Of a DNA stretch of 64,000 nt, positions 56,277-64,000 are shown in pieces. Source of the stretch: Planomicrobium sp. YIM 101495 (lineage in GTDB: Bacteria; Bacillota; Bacilli; Bacillales_A; Planococcaceae). How positions within the stretch are numbered: position 1 is the first letter of the stretch; every line of letters starts with the position of its first letter. Made by a program: the position numbers and the translations under genes. Under the pieces are notes generated by a model. The model was not told the DNA's origin. It made no database searches and saw nothing but the letters and a program-made list of their open reading frames with translations. Location of the stretch: contig NZ_WLZW01000001.1 in the NCBI RefSeq assembly GCF_009707665.1, positions 496,001 to 560,000 of the forward strand, read 5' to 3'.

Positions 56277-56678
56277 ATGAAACATCAAAAAGTTTGGAGT
56301 TTATGGCTTGTTCGGGCTGCTGCCGTCTTCGGCTTAATCGGTGCAGGCCTCGGTGCGCATATGGCGGGTTCAGGTGGCTATCAGTTCCGTGCAATCCATG
56401 CACACATCTTAGTGGTCGGCTGGCTCAGCCTATTCTCATGGGCAGCATATTACCGTCTGTTCTTCATCCGCTCGAAGAAAATCGCTGCACTTCACGTGTA
56501 TACCGCCCTCATCGGGACAATCGGTTTGACAGGCGGCATGTGGCTGGAATTCCTGAAACCCTTTCCACTGCCTGACATCGTCACCTTGCTGATCTACATT
56601 ATCGGCGGTTCAATCCTGCTGCTCAGCTTCTTCCTATTCCTGTTGACAACATTCTGGATCGGTGAAGAAGAAAAATAA
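56277..56678 (+). CDS. Small His-rich polytopic membrane protein in the heme-stress locus
   Basis: A 133-aa protein with four predicted transmembrane helices (about 10-30, 40-62, 72-92 and 100-127). His28, His41, His43 and His73 lie in or next to helices; FRAIHAHILVVGWLSLFSW recalls the heme-ligating helices of heme-copper oxidase and NnrS-like proteins. No firm family was recognised. ATG at 56277 after TTTAGGAGG; an ATG two codons earlier is too close to that site. It is preceded by an HssR-like box and followed by its own terminator, between hssS and hrtB. A heme-binding or heme-handling role is inferred only from this. Confidence 0.7.
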   Translation: MKHQKVWSLWLVRAAAVFGLIGAGLGAHMAGSGGYQFRAIHAHILVVGWLSLFSWAAYYRLFFIRSKKIAALHVYTALIGTIGLTGGMWLEFLKPFPLPDIVTLLIYIIGGSILLLSFFLFLLTTFWIGEEEK

Positions 56679-56689
56679 CATGTGTTTGA

Positions 56690-56722
56690 AGGGAATCCAC
56701 TCTGATGGATTCCCTTTTTTTC
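56690..56722 (+). terminator. Terminator after the small membrane gene
   Basis: Stem GGGAATCCA/TGGATTCCC followed by TTTTTTT. Confidence 0.93.
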
Positions 56723-56746
56723 GTTCTGACTGAAATGTCACTGCTC

Positions 56747-56779
56747 GTTCATGTTCCATTCATCTAGCCTGTTTAAACT
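56747..56779 (+). promoter_or_regulatory. HssR-like direct repeat and -10 upstream of hrtB
   Basis: GTTCATGTT-CC-ATTCATCTA (56747-56766) is a second HssR-box-like direct repeat, followed by TAAACT near 56774. It implies heme-induced transcription of hrtBA. Confidence 0.75.
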
Positions 56780-56809
56780 AAGGTTATCAAGTTGGTGGAG
56801 GCGTTCACA

Positions 56810-57844
56810 TTGAATATTGCATGGAAAGAAATCAAGAAAAACAAAGTTCGTTTCGCTATTTTAGGATCCATCATTTTTCTCGTCAGCTTTTTGACGTTCA
56901 TCATCTCGGGGCTGGCGAACGGCTTGTCACAGGACAACGCCGCTTTGATCAAAGATCTGACGGACGGACAATTTTATATGACAGCTGATGCAGAAGAAAC
57001 ATATAACTTATCTCGAATCGATACGGAAACACAGGAACAAGTGCTGGAACAACAGCCGGATGCGCTCGCTATGTCCATCCAGATGGGCTTCCTGAACGAC
57101 TCGGAAGACAAACAGCGGAGCGTGGCATTCGTCACGTCAACTGACAACGAGCTGTTCGGCTCTGTGAAGGAGGGAGAAATCATCTTGGATCGCTCGCTCG
57201 AAGGAGCAGGAATCCAAGTCGGTGACGTGCTGACGAACAACCAGTTCAGCGGTGAATTCGTCGTCAAAGGCTTTGTCGATCAACAGAAATACAGCCACGC
57301 ACCAGTGGCATTCATCCATATGAAAAACTACCAGGAAATGTACCGCGTGATGGAAATGCAGCTATTGTTCATCCCGGGAAGCAATGACCTACCAGCAATC
57401 GACGGGCTGCAATCTTTCACAAATGCAGAATTCCTTAACACCATCCCAAGCTATAGCGCGGAGCAACTGTCACTGAACATGATCGTCTGGTTCCTTGTTG
57501 TCATCAGCGGCATGCTGTTCGCCATCTTCTTCTACATGATGAATGTGCAAAAAATCGGCCTATATGGCATTTTAAAAGCGATTGGAGTCAAAACGAGCTC
57601 ACTGTTCAAAATGATGTGGAACCAAATGTTTTTCATCACGATCATCGCACTCGGACTTTCAATCGCACTGAGCCAAAGCTTCAATTTTATCGCACCTGAT
57701 GGTATGCCATTCAGCTTGACTGCTGTGACGACCGTTCAATTATCCATCGTATTTTTGATTATCGGATTCATCGGAGCGACATTGTCCGGCATTCAAATAA
57801 AAAATGTCGAACCGCTGCAGGCGATTCAACAAGGAGAGGTATAA
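56810..57844 (+). CDS. hrtB: Heme efflux ABC transporter permease HrtB-like
   Basis: MacB/FtsX-type permease of about 344 aa. TM1 near the N-terminus (IAWKEIKKNKVRFAILGSII), a large extracytoplasmic domain (45-225) and three C-terminal helices. Start TTG at 56810 (MNIAWKEIKKNK) eight bases after GGAGG; upstream codons would cover the ribosome site. With hrtA it exports excess heme from the membrane. Confidence 0.88.
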   Translation: MNIAWKEIKKNKVRFAILGSIIFLVSFLTFIISGLANGLSQDNAALIKDLTDGQFYMTADAEETYNLSRIDTETQEQVLEQQPDALAMSIQMGFLNDSEDKQRSVAFVTSTDNELFGSVKEGEIILDRSLEGAGIQVGDVLTNNQFSGEFVVKGFVDQQKYSHAPVAFIHMKNYQEMYRVMEMQLLFIPGSNDLPAIDGLQSFTNAEFLNTIPSYSAEQLSLNMIVWFLVVISGMLFAIFFYMMNVQKIGLYGILKAIGVKTSSLFKMMWNQMFFITIIALGLSIALSQSFNFIAPDGMPFSLTAVTTVQLSIVFLIIGFIGATLSGIQIKNVEPLQAIQQGEV

Positions 57845-57845
57845 G

Positions 57846-58520
57846 ATGACAATTTTTGCGACGCAACAAGTGAGAAAATCATTTACGAACGGAGAAGTTT
57901 CGGAAGAGATTTTGAAAGGCATAGACTTGAAGCTGGAGCAAGGAAAAGTGACGTCATTGGTCGGGGCTTCTGGATCCGGTAAAAGTACATTGCTGACGAT
58001 TGCTGCAGGACTCCAGCCAGCTTCCGGAGGGCAAATCCTTTTCGATGGTAAGAATATGACCGACATGAGCGCTGAACAAGTACGGAAAATCCGTGCGCGC
58101 GAATTCGGCTTCGTGTTCCAGTCCGCTCATCTCGTGCCTTTCTTGACGGTGGAAGAACAGCTCTTCCTTATGCTCGAAGTATCGGAAACGAAGATGAAGA
58201 AATCCGGGCAGAAGAAAGAAGTCGCCAATATGCTTGAGTTGATTGACATGTCGCACCGGAAAGATGCCTATCCTGCTTCCCTGTCCGGTGGTGAAAAACA
58301 GCGCGTCGCCATCGCACGCGCCATCATCCACAAGCCGAAAATGCTGTTTGCAGACGAGCCGACCGCTTCACTCGACTCGAAACGTTCGACAGACGTCATG
58401 ACGCTAATTCGTGAGCTGACGAAAACATTGAACATCACGACATTGATGGTGACACATGACGAAGAGATGCTGTCATTCGCCGATCATGTTGTCACGATGA
58501 AAGACGGGCTCATTGAATAG
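57846..58520 (+). CDS. hrtA: Heme efflux ABC transporter ATPase HrtA-like
   Basis: A 224-aa ATPase. Walker A GASGSGKST (40-48), signature SLSGGEKQRVAIARAI, Walker B MLFADEPTASLD. ATG at 57846 after AAGGAGAGG, one base after the hrtB stop. Confidence 0.9.
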   Translation: MTIFATQQVRKSFTNGEVSEEILKGIDLKLEQGKVTSLVGASGSGKSTLLTIAAGLQPASGGQILFDGKNMTDMSAEQVRKIRAREFGFVFQSAHLVPFLTVEEQLFLMLEVSETKMKKSGQKKEVANMLELIDMSHRKDAYPASLSGGEKQRVAIARAIIHKPKMLFADEPTASLDSKRSTDVMTLIRELTKTLNITTLMVTHDEEMLSFADHVVTMKDGLIE

Positions 58521-58531
58521 GTTCTACTATT

Positions 58532-58574
58532 CAAAAAGGGAGAGAAGCTGCAATCAGCTACTCTCCCTTTTTTC
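58532..58574. terminator. Bidirectional terminator between hrtA and fbp
   Basis: Stem AAAAAGGGAGAG/CTCTCCCTTTTT with T-runs on both strands. Confidence 0.9.
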
Positions 58575-60507
58575 AATCCATGTAGCGGTGTTCCCGCAGC
58601 TTGTTCAATGTGTCGATTTCCTGCAATAGCTCTTCCCCGATATTCGTCTCGCGGATTTTCTTCCGCTCCAGCTCTTCGTCCACTAGCCGTTTCACCGATA
58701 GGACGTCCGTGCCGTTCGCCAACACTTCTTCTTTCGAATTGAATAGTTTGTGGGCTGCCAACTGCATGCCGTACGAGTTGAATAGCAAGGTATATCCTGC
58801 GATCCCGGTCGTGGACTGATAGGCTTTCGAGAAGCCGCCATCGATGACGAGCATCTTGCCGTTCGCTTTGATCGGGTCTTCTCCGTCGATTTCTTTCACA
58901 GGTGTATGGCCGTTAATGATGTGTCCCTGGTCCGGATCCAAATCGAATTCTTCCAGCAACTTGCGGCAGACCTCTTCGTCTTCGCGCAAATAATAATACG
59001 GGTTTTTCCGTTCTTTATGCGTTTCTTTTTCTTTGATGAAGTAACGCTCGAACGTCGTCATTTCGCGTTTGCCGAACAGGGATGATTTCTCGCCTGTCCA
59101 CAAATACCAGACCATGTCTGTTGCAAAATCATCGGTCTTCTCTGGATGTGCAAAAGCATAGCGCAGCTGCCGTTCAAATACGTCGAGCAGCTCACGTCCT
59201 GCATATTCCTTGCCTTCGACTTCCATTTTCTCCATCTCGCCGTCCTCATCAAGCGGAATACAGCCGTGGATCAACAAGTTGCCGTTGTACTTCAAATACA
59301 AGCTTCCTTTTTTCATCAGGAAGTTCATGTGGCGTGCGAGTTTCTCCGAGTGCTGGATCGAGAACAGCAGCTTGTCGATCACTTGGGCTTCCTCTTCCAG
59401 CAGTTCTGTCGGATTCTCAGGATCGACCGTCGAGAAGCACGTGTTCTCAAGCTTGTACGTCTTGCCGTTCAACGTGATTTCATTCTTTTCGTAGTCCACT
59501 TCATCCAAAAGTAACCGGTCTTCCATATCGAAGCTTGGGCGACGCTTGATGATCGGGCATTCCAATTTGAATTGGATGATGGAAATTGCTTGGTGAATTT
59601 TGGTGATTTGCAGCTGCTCTTGCTCAGTCAATTTCTCATTCGAGATGATTTTCGGCCGGAACACCTTGTTGTCCTCGTAATATTTCTCAGCCAAGTTCAA
59701 CAACGGTCGTAAGTTGATGCCGTAGACGTCTTCGATGATATCCAAGTTGTTATAGCGTGCACAGATCCGGATGATGTTCGCCAAGCACACTTTGGAACCG
59801 GAAAAAGCACCGAGCCAAAGCGCGTCATGGTTGCCCCACTGGATATCGACGGAATGATAGCCGATGAGCGTGTCGACGATCTTGTGTGGATCCGGACCAC
59901 GGTCGTAAATATCCCCTACGACATGCAGATGGTCGACAACAAGACGCTGCGTCGTGTAAGCAAGTCCGATAAGAAGCTTATCCGCTTGTCCAAGGGAAAT
60001 GAGCTGATCGACGATTTTCGTATAGTAACCTTTTTTGTTTTTGAATTCATCTGTCTTATACAGCATCTCTTCGATGATGTAGACGAATTGCTTCGGCAAT
60101 GCCTTGCGCAATTTCGAACGGGTGTATTTCGAGGACGCGTAGGAAACGAGCTTCAACATCCGCTCGATGACGTCGATGTACCACTCGTGCAGCTGTTCTT
60201 CACTATTATAACTGCTTTTGATCATCCGGAGCTTTTCTTCCGGGTAATAGACCAATGTCGCAAATTCATTCAATTCATCTTCATTCAGCTCATGCTGGAA
60301 AAGGTCTTTGATTTTCACTTTCACATTGCCCGAACCATTACGTAGCACATGCTGGAACGCATGGTATTCGCCGTGCAGGTCACTCACGAAATGCTCTGTC
60401 CCTTTCGGCAGATCGAGTATCGCTTCCAAGTTAATGATCTCAGTGGCCACTTTTTCTTCACTATCGTATTTCTGCGCTAACAAATCCAAGTACTTCGAAT
60501 TCAACAT
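58573..60507 (-). CDS. fbp: Fructose-1,6-bisphosphatase, class III
   Basis: About 644-aa Firmicutes-type gluconeogenic phosphatase. The metallophosphoesterase motifs are split along the sequence: [35 protein letters not shown], and the C-terminal [10 protein letters not shown] and [13 protein letters not shown] at 60507 ([10 protein letters not shown]) after AAAGGGG; the ATG six codons earlier lacks conservation. Confidence 0.95.
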   Translation of the reverse strand: MLNSKYLDLLAQKYDSEEKVATEIINLEAILDLPKGTEHFVSDLHGEYHAFQHVLRNGSGNVKVKIKDLFQHELNEDELNEFATLVYYPEEKLRMIKSSYNSEEQLHEWYIDVIERMLKLVSYASSKYTRSKLRKALPKQFVYIIEEMLYKTDEFKNKKGYYTKIVDQLISLGQADKLLIGLAYTTQRLVVDHLHVVGDIYDRGPDPHKIVDTLIGYHSVDIQWGNHDALWLGAFSGSKVCLANIIRICARYNNLDIIEDVYGINLRPLLNLAEKYYEDNKVFRPKIISNEKLTEQEQLQITKIHQAISIIQFKLECPIIKRRPSFDMEDRLLLDEVDYEKNEITLNGKTYKLENTCFSTVDPENPTELLEEEAQVIDKLLFSIQHSEKLARHMNFLMKKGSLYLKYNGNLLIHGCIPLDEDGEMEKMEVEGKEYAGRELLDVFERQLRYAFAHPEKTDDFATDMVWYLWTGEKSSLFGKREMTTFERYFIKEKETHKERKNPYYYLREDEEVCRKLLEEFDLDPDQGHIINGHTPVKEIDGEDPIKANGKMLVIDGGFSKAYQSTTGIAGYTLLFNSYGMQLAAHKLFNSKEEVLANGTDVLSVKRLVDEELERKKIRETNIGEELLQEIDTLNKLREHRYMD

Positions 60508-60607
60508 TGAACAATCCCCTTTCAACCGTACTACTTGAACCAGTTCTTATCTCTAATGTTACTATGAATCTCGTCAAAAGGAAGCAGAGTGAAAATTCTA
60601 AATCATT

Positions 60608-61054
60608 TTATTGGTACGGCATGATTTCGAACACTTTCCCCGAATCCGGAATGACCATCAAGGTGATCGGCTCCCCGGTTTCGGATGCCTCGGCTTCGAA
60701 CGCATAGGCCCAGCGCGGGTTGAAAGGATTCCACTCGCTCCCACCAGTCGTCGGAATAATATCCAGCTCCGTCAACGCCAGTTCCCCGTATTCGGCATGG
60801 ACCAGTTGCCGTGCTTCCTGCTGTGTGAATTCCGGCACCGACAAGGCAATGGCTGCGCCTAAGATCAACACGAAGAACAAGTACCGGAACCACTTCTTCT
60901 CCGGTACGAGCTGTGCAAAAACGACCACATGCGAGACCAGAAATGCAATCGGCGCCGTCAACGGCATGACGTTGTTAAAAACCTGTTGATTGACGATCAT
61001 TAAGATGACGAATACTGTAATCGAAAGAATGCTGCCAACTATGTATTTTTTCAA
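60608..61054 (-). CDS. Membrane protein of unknown function with C-terminal extracytoplasmic domain
   Basis: About 148 aa. Three hydrophobic helices (about 5-75) precede a soluble domain with RQLVHAEYGELALTELDIIP and ITLMVIPDSGKVFEI. The latter loosely resembles PepSY-like folds but is not firm. Probable TTG start at 61054, ten bases after GGGGAGG; the longer frame lacks a site. No operon partners. Function unknown. Confidence 0.65.
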   Translation of the reverse strand: MKKYIVGSILSITVFVILMIVNQQVFNNVMPLTAPIAFLVSHVVVFAQLVPEKKWFRYLFFVLILGAAIALSVPEFTQQEARQLVHAEYGELALTELDIIPTTGGSEWNPFNPRWAYAFEAEASETGEPITLMVIPDSGKVFEIMPYQ

Positions 61055-61170
61055 AGAATATAGTTCCTCCCCTGTTCCGCCAATTCGGTAGACTCCACTT
61101 TTATAAACACATCTTACCATTAACCGAAAATTTTGACCTACCCATTTCCAAAATTATTTTCGGGTATACA

Positions 61171-61201
61171 AAAACCACCAAGGGAATCGATCCTTGGTGG
61201 T
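61171..61201 (-). terminator. Terminator after nfo
   Basis: Stem CCACCAAGG/CCTTGGTGG followed by TTTTTG on the minus strand. Confidence 0.88.
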
Positions 61202-61210
61202 GAATCTTGC

Positions 61211-62119
61211 TTATCCGATTGTCAGAGCTGATAGGTTGCGTAGCTCTTCGATACGCTCGGGAGCGAATGACCCGCTCCGCAGCATGTCGATTTCGATCGA
61301 GTATGGAGGTTTTTTCTTCTTGGCATCTAAACCGACATACGGCGTTTCGAGAATTTTCGGCACGTGCATCAAATCAGGATGGTGTACGATACCGTGAAGG
61401 GCATCAAAGCCAATCTCTCCGAATCCGAGGTTTTCGTGACGGTCTTTCCCGGCACCGCGGATGTTTTTACTGTCGTTGATGTGAAGCACTTTGATGCGGT
61501 CAATCCCGACGATGCGGTCGAACTCAGCTAACACACCGTTGAAGTCTTCCTTGACGTCATAGCCTGCATCATGCACGTGGCATGTGTCGAAGCAGACAGA
61601 CAAGCGCTCGTTGTTCGTAACACCGTCGATAATCTTCGCGATTTCATCAAAGCTGCGGCCACATTCTGTGCCTTTGCCTGCCATCGTCTCAAGCGCGATC
61701 TGTACAGGGAAATCCTGTGATAGCACTTCGTTCAGGCCTTCGACGATTTTCGCGATGCCTGCATCCGCTCCAGCGCCAACATGTGCGCCTGGGTGCAAAA
61801 CAATTTGCCGTGCTCCTAGAGCAGCCGTACGCTCGATTTCGGTTTGCAGGAACTCTACGCCGTGTGCGAATGTATCCGGCTTCAGTGTGTTCGCGATATT
61901 GATGATGTACGGAGCATGGACAACGATGTTCGAGAGGCCATTTTCTTTCATATGTGCCTGCCCCAATTCAATGTTCAAGTCCTCAATCGGTTTACGGCGT
62001 GTATTTTGCGGTGCGCCTGTGTAAATCATAAATGTAGTTGCTCCATAAGAAGCTGCTTCCTCGCTCGCTGCAAGCAACATCTTTTTTCCACTCATAGAAA
62101 CATGTGATCCTAATAGCAT
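61211..62119 (-). CDS. nfo: Deoxyribonuclease IV (endonuclease IV)
   Basis: AP endonuclease of the xylose-isomerase-like TIM-barrel fold, 302 aa. Trinuclear zinc ligands appear in [51 protein letters not shown] and [12 protein letters not shown]. It cleaves DNA at abasic sites in base excision repair. Start 12 nt after cshB. Confidence 0.96.
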   Translation of the reverse strand: MLLGSHVSMSGKKMLLAASEEAASYGATTFMIYTGAPQNTRRKPIEDLNIELGQAHMKENGLSNIVVHAPYIINIANTLKPDTFAHGVEFLQTEIERTAALGARQIVLHPGAHVGAGADAGIAKIVEGLNEVLSQDFPVQIALETMAGKGTECGRSFDEIAKIIDGVTNNERLSVCFDTCHVHDAGYDVKEDFNGVLAEFDRIVGIDRIKVLHINDSKNIRGAGKDRHENLGFGEIGFDALHGIVHHPDLMHVPKILETPYVGLDAKKKKPPYSIEIDMLRSGSFAPERIEELRNLSALTIG

Positions 62120-62131
62120 GGCTGAAACTCC

Positions 62132-63430
62132 TTACTTCTTTTTTCGGTTTTTGCGCCGTTCCACTTTTTTGATTTCGTCCATCTTCCACTTCATCTTCTT
62201 CTTATACATCGGCTTGACGTTTTTCGGCTTACGGACCATCGTTTTCACCTTAGCGTCCACTTCCGATTCGCCAGCGACACGGTTCTTCCTGCTGTGGCGT
62301 TCTTTCAGCTCTTTGAACTCACCGTTCACGATATCTTTCCGTTCGAACGGAATTCCCATCCGCTCGATGCGCACCAGTGCATCCTCATCTTCCGGTTTGT
62401 AAAGCGTGATGGCAAGTCCTTTCAGACCCGCACGTGCTGTACGTCCGACGCGGTGGATGAAGAATTCCAAGTCTTCCGGAAGCTCATAGTTGATGACATG
62501 GCTGACACCTTGAATGTCGATGCCGCGTGCTGCAAGATCCGTTGCTACAATGTATTTGTATTCAAGGTCACGGATCTGCTTCATCATTTTCGTACGTTCA
62601 CGTGGTGCCAGGTCCCCGTGGATCCGGCCGGCTTTGATCCCTTGCTTTGCCAGCTGGTCTGCTACGTAGTCCGCGTTAGTCCGCGTGTTGACGAAGATGA
62701 TTGCCAAGTATGGGTTGATAATTTCAAGCACTTCCACCAATTTCTCGACTTTCTTTTTGCTTCGTGCAGGAACCAAGTAGAAATCAAGGCCATCCGCTGT
62801 CGATTGGCGTGAATCGATCTTGATGAATTCCGGCGCTTCCATGTACTTGTTCAAGAAAGGCTTGAGCTTTTCAGGAATTGTCGCAGAAAAGACGAACATT
62901 TGAAGCGGGCTCATCATTTTCGATGCGACTTGGTCGATCTCCTCGATGAATCCCATGTCGAATGCCAGATCCGCTTCGTCGACAACAAGCAGATTCGCCG
63001 TATGGACGAACAATGCACGCTCATTGACCAAGTCTTTCAGGCGGCCCGGCGTTCCAATGACGATATGCGGCTGTGTCTTCAGTTTTTGGATCGATCGTTT
63101 TTTGTCGGTGCCGCCGATGAACAGTTTCGCTTCAATGTCGGACCCTTCGATCAGCTTCAGCATTTCTGCATGGATCTGCAAGCCCAACTCTCTTGTCGGG
63201 ACTGCGATGACCGCTTGTACTTCCGCGCGTGCCGTGTCGATCCGTTCAGCAATCGGGATGATGAAACTATGTGTTTTCCCTGTTCCTGTATGGGACTGGC
63301 CGATGGCGCTCTTCCCTTTTAGAACAAGCGGAATCATTTGTTGTTGGATCGGTGTGGGCTCAGTAAACCCAAGTTTCTCTACCGCCTCTTTCAGGAACGG
63401 CTTTAATGATAATTCGTTGAATGTTTTCAC
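62132..63430 (-). CDS. cshB: DEAD-box RNA helicase CshB
   Basis: A 432-aa helicase: Q motif (FTEPTPIQQQMIPL), motif I SHTGTGKTHSF, motif Ia PTRELGLQI, motif II VVDEADLAFD (DEAD), motif III FSATIPEK, motif VI HRVGRTARAG. The basic C-terminal tail (KMKWKMDEIKKVERRKNRKK) binds RNA. It acts in ribosome assembly and cold adaptation. Operon cshB-nfo as in B. subtilis. Confidence 0.95.
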   Translation of the reverse strand: MKTFNELSLKPFLKEAVEKLGFTEPTPIQQQMIPLVLKGKSAIGQSHTGTGKTHSFIIPIAERIDTARAEVQAVIAVPTRELGLQIHAEMLKLIEGSDIEAKLFIGGTDKKRSIQKLKTQPHIVIGTPGRLKDLVNERALFVHTANLLVVDEADLAFDMGFIEEIDQVASKMMSPLQMFVFSATIPEKLKPFLNKYMEAPEFIKIDSRQSTADGLDFYLVPARSKKKVEKLVEVLEIINPYLAIIFVNTRTNADYVADQLAKQGIKAGRIHGDLAPRERTKMMKQIRDLEYKYIVATDLAARGIDIQGVSHVINYELPEDLEFFIHRVGRTARAGLKGLAITLYKPEDEDALVRIERMGIPFERKDIVNGEFKELKERHSRKNRVAGESEVDAKVKTMVRKPKNVKPMYKKKMKWKMDEIKKVERRKNRKKK

Positions 63431-63497
63431 GGGACGTTCTCCCTCCTTACGCTTCCGACATTATAGCACAAAAGAGGGGTCCCGCGCGATAGATGTT

Positions 63498-63526
63498 TTG
63501 TAAAGCGGCGCTGTCTCGTCTATAAT
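63498..63526 (+). promoter_or_regulatory. Sigma-A promoter for ispH
   Basis: TTGTAA (63498-63503) and TATAAT (63521-63526) with a 17-bp spacer, 29 bp upstream of the start. Confidence 0.75.
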
Positions 63527-63554
63527 GAAAGTATGATTTCGAAAGGAGTGCGGG

Positions 63555-64000
63555 ATGATGAAAGTACAGAAGATATCACCTAGGGGTTATTGCTACGGTG
63601 TAGTCGATGCAATGGTCATCGCGAAAAACGCAGCCATGGATACAACACTTCCACGGCCGATCTATATACTTGGTATGATTGTGCACAATAAACACGTAAC
63701 GGATGCTTTCGAGGAAGATGGAATCATCACACTTGATGGCAGCAACCGACTTGAGATTTTGGAGAAAGTCGATAAAGGAACGGTGATCTTCACGGCACAC
63801 GGCGTTTCACCGCAAGTGCGTGAACTCGCGAAGCGCAAAGGATTGGTGTCGATCGACGCTACTTGCCCTGACGTCACTGTGACACACACATTGATCGAAG
63901 AGAAGACAGCGGAAGGCTACGACATCATCTACATCGGGAAGAGCGGCCATCCTGAGCCTGAAGGGGCGATCGGTGTTGCTCCGGACAAAGTCCACCTTGT
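63555..64000 (+). CDS. ispH: 4-hydroxy-3-methylbut-2-enyl diphosphate reductase (partial)
   Basis: N-terminal ~148 residues of the last MEP-pathway enzyme, a [4Fe-4S] reductase giving IPP and DMAPP. The first cluster Cys is in SPRGYCYGV and the second in IDATCPDVT; the conserved VHNKHVTD and FTAHGVSP substrate-binding His segments are present. Tandem ATGs (63555, 63558) follow GAAAGGAG. It runs off the right edge. Confidence 0.95.
   Translation, partial: MMKVQKISPRGYCYGVVDAMVIAKNAAMDTTLPRPIYILGMIVHNKHVTDAFEEDGIITLDGSNRLEILEKVDKGTVIFTAHGVSPQVRELAKRKGLVSIDATCPDVTVTHTLIEEKTAEGYDIIYIGKSGHPEPEGAIGVAPDKVHL

Overview
The window is a stretch of low-to-mid-GC Firmicutes chromosome. Gene order follows the Bacillus subtilis block bkd - spo0A - recN - argR - dxs - nusB - accBC - efp - aroQ - gcv - comG - rpmG - pst - pbpA - sodA - ispG - zur - nfo - cshB - ispH. 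Protein character, the retained spo0A, the class II ribonucleotide reductase and the missing sporulation genes suggest an asporogenous member of the Planococcaceae/Caryophanaceae (Planococcus-like). That assignment is an inference. No tRNA, rRNA, prophage, IS element or CRISPR array was seen.

Layout. 1-5.7 kb: branched-chain 2-oxoacid dehydrogenase genes (bkdAA, lpdV, bcd) with their regulator bkdR; ptb and buk are absent between them. 5.8-15.5 kb: spo0A, recN, argR, tlyA, dxs, ispA, xseBA, folD, nusB. 15.5-16.5 kb: a non-coding composite repeat (copy R1). 16.5-21 kb: asp23-like gene, accC, accB, efp, Xaa-Pro peptidase, aroQ. 21-23.8 kb: nrdJ with NrdR boxes. 24.2-29 kb: an inactive-looking rhodanese and the gcvT-gcvPA-gcvPB operon behind a tandem glycine riboswitch. 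29-33.3 kb: aroK and the comG pseudopilus operon. 33.5-38 kb: small conserved genes, an LtaS-type synthase, 5-formyl-THF cyclo-ligase, rpmG. 38-42.6 kb: pstSCAB-phoU behind PHO boxes. 42.8-45.7 kb: a class B PBP and sodA. 45.8-47.1 kb: the second, inverted copy of the composite repeat (R2). 47.1-54 kb: yqgC, a Na/Pi transporter, a membrane protein, ispG with a structured leader, a nucleotidase, and zur-znuBC. 54.1-58.5 kb: a heme-stress module (hssRS, hrtBA) that also encloses a small unknown membrane gene. 58.6-64 kb: fbp, an unknown membrane protein, nfo, cshB and the start of ispH.

The most unusual material is: (1) the composite repeat, present twice about 30 kb apart in opposite orientation. 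Each copy has a ~237-nt structured unit, a variable block of short phased phrases, and a conserved ~300-nt module, and each copy sits between genes that are adjacent in relatives. (2) A small polytopic His-rich membrane protein inside the hss/hrt locus, preceded by the same HssR-like direct repeat that precedes hrtBA. (3) A BkdR whose sigma-54 contact motif is lost, together with a target promoter showing no -24/-12 element. (4) Erosion of sporulation: spoIIIA and spoIVB are missing from their conserved slots while a divergent Spo0A remains.
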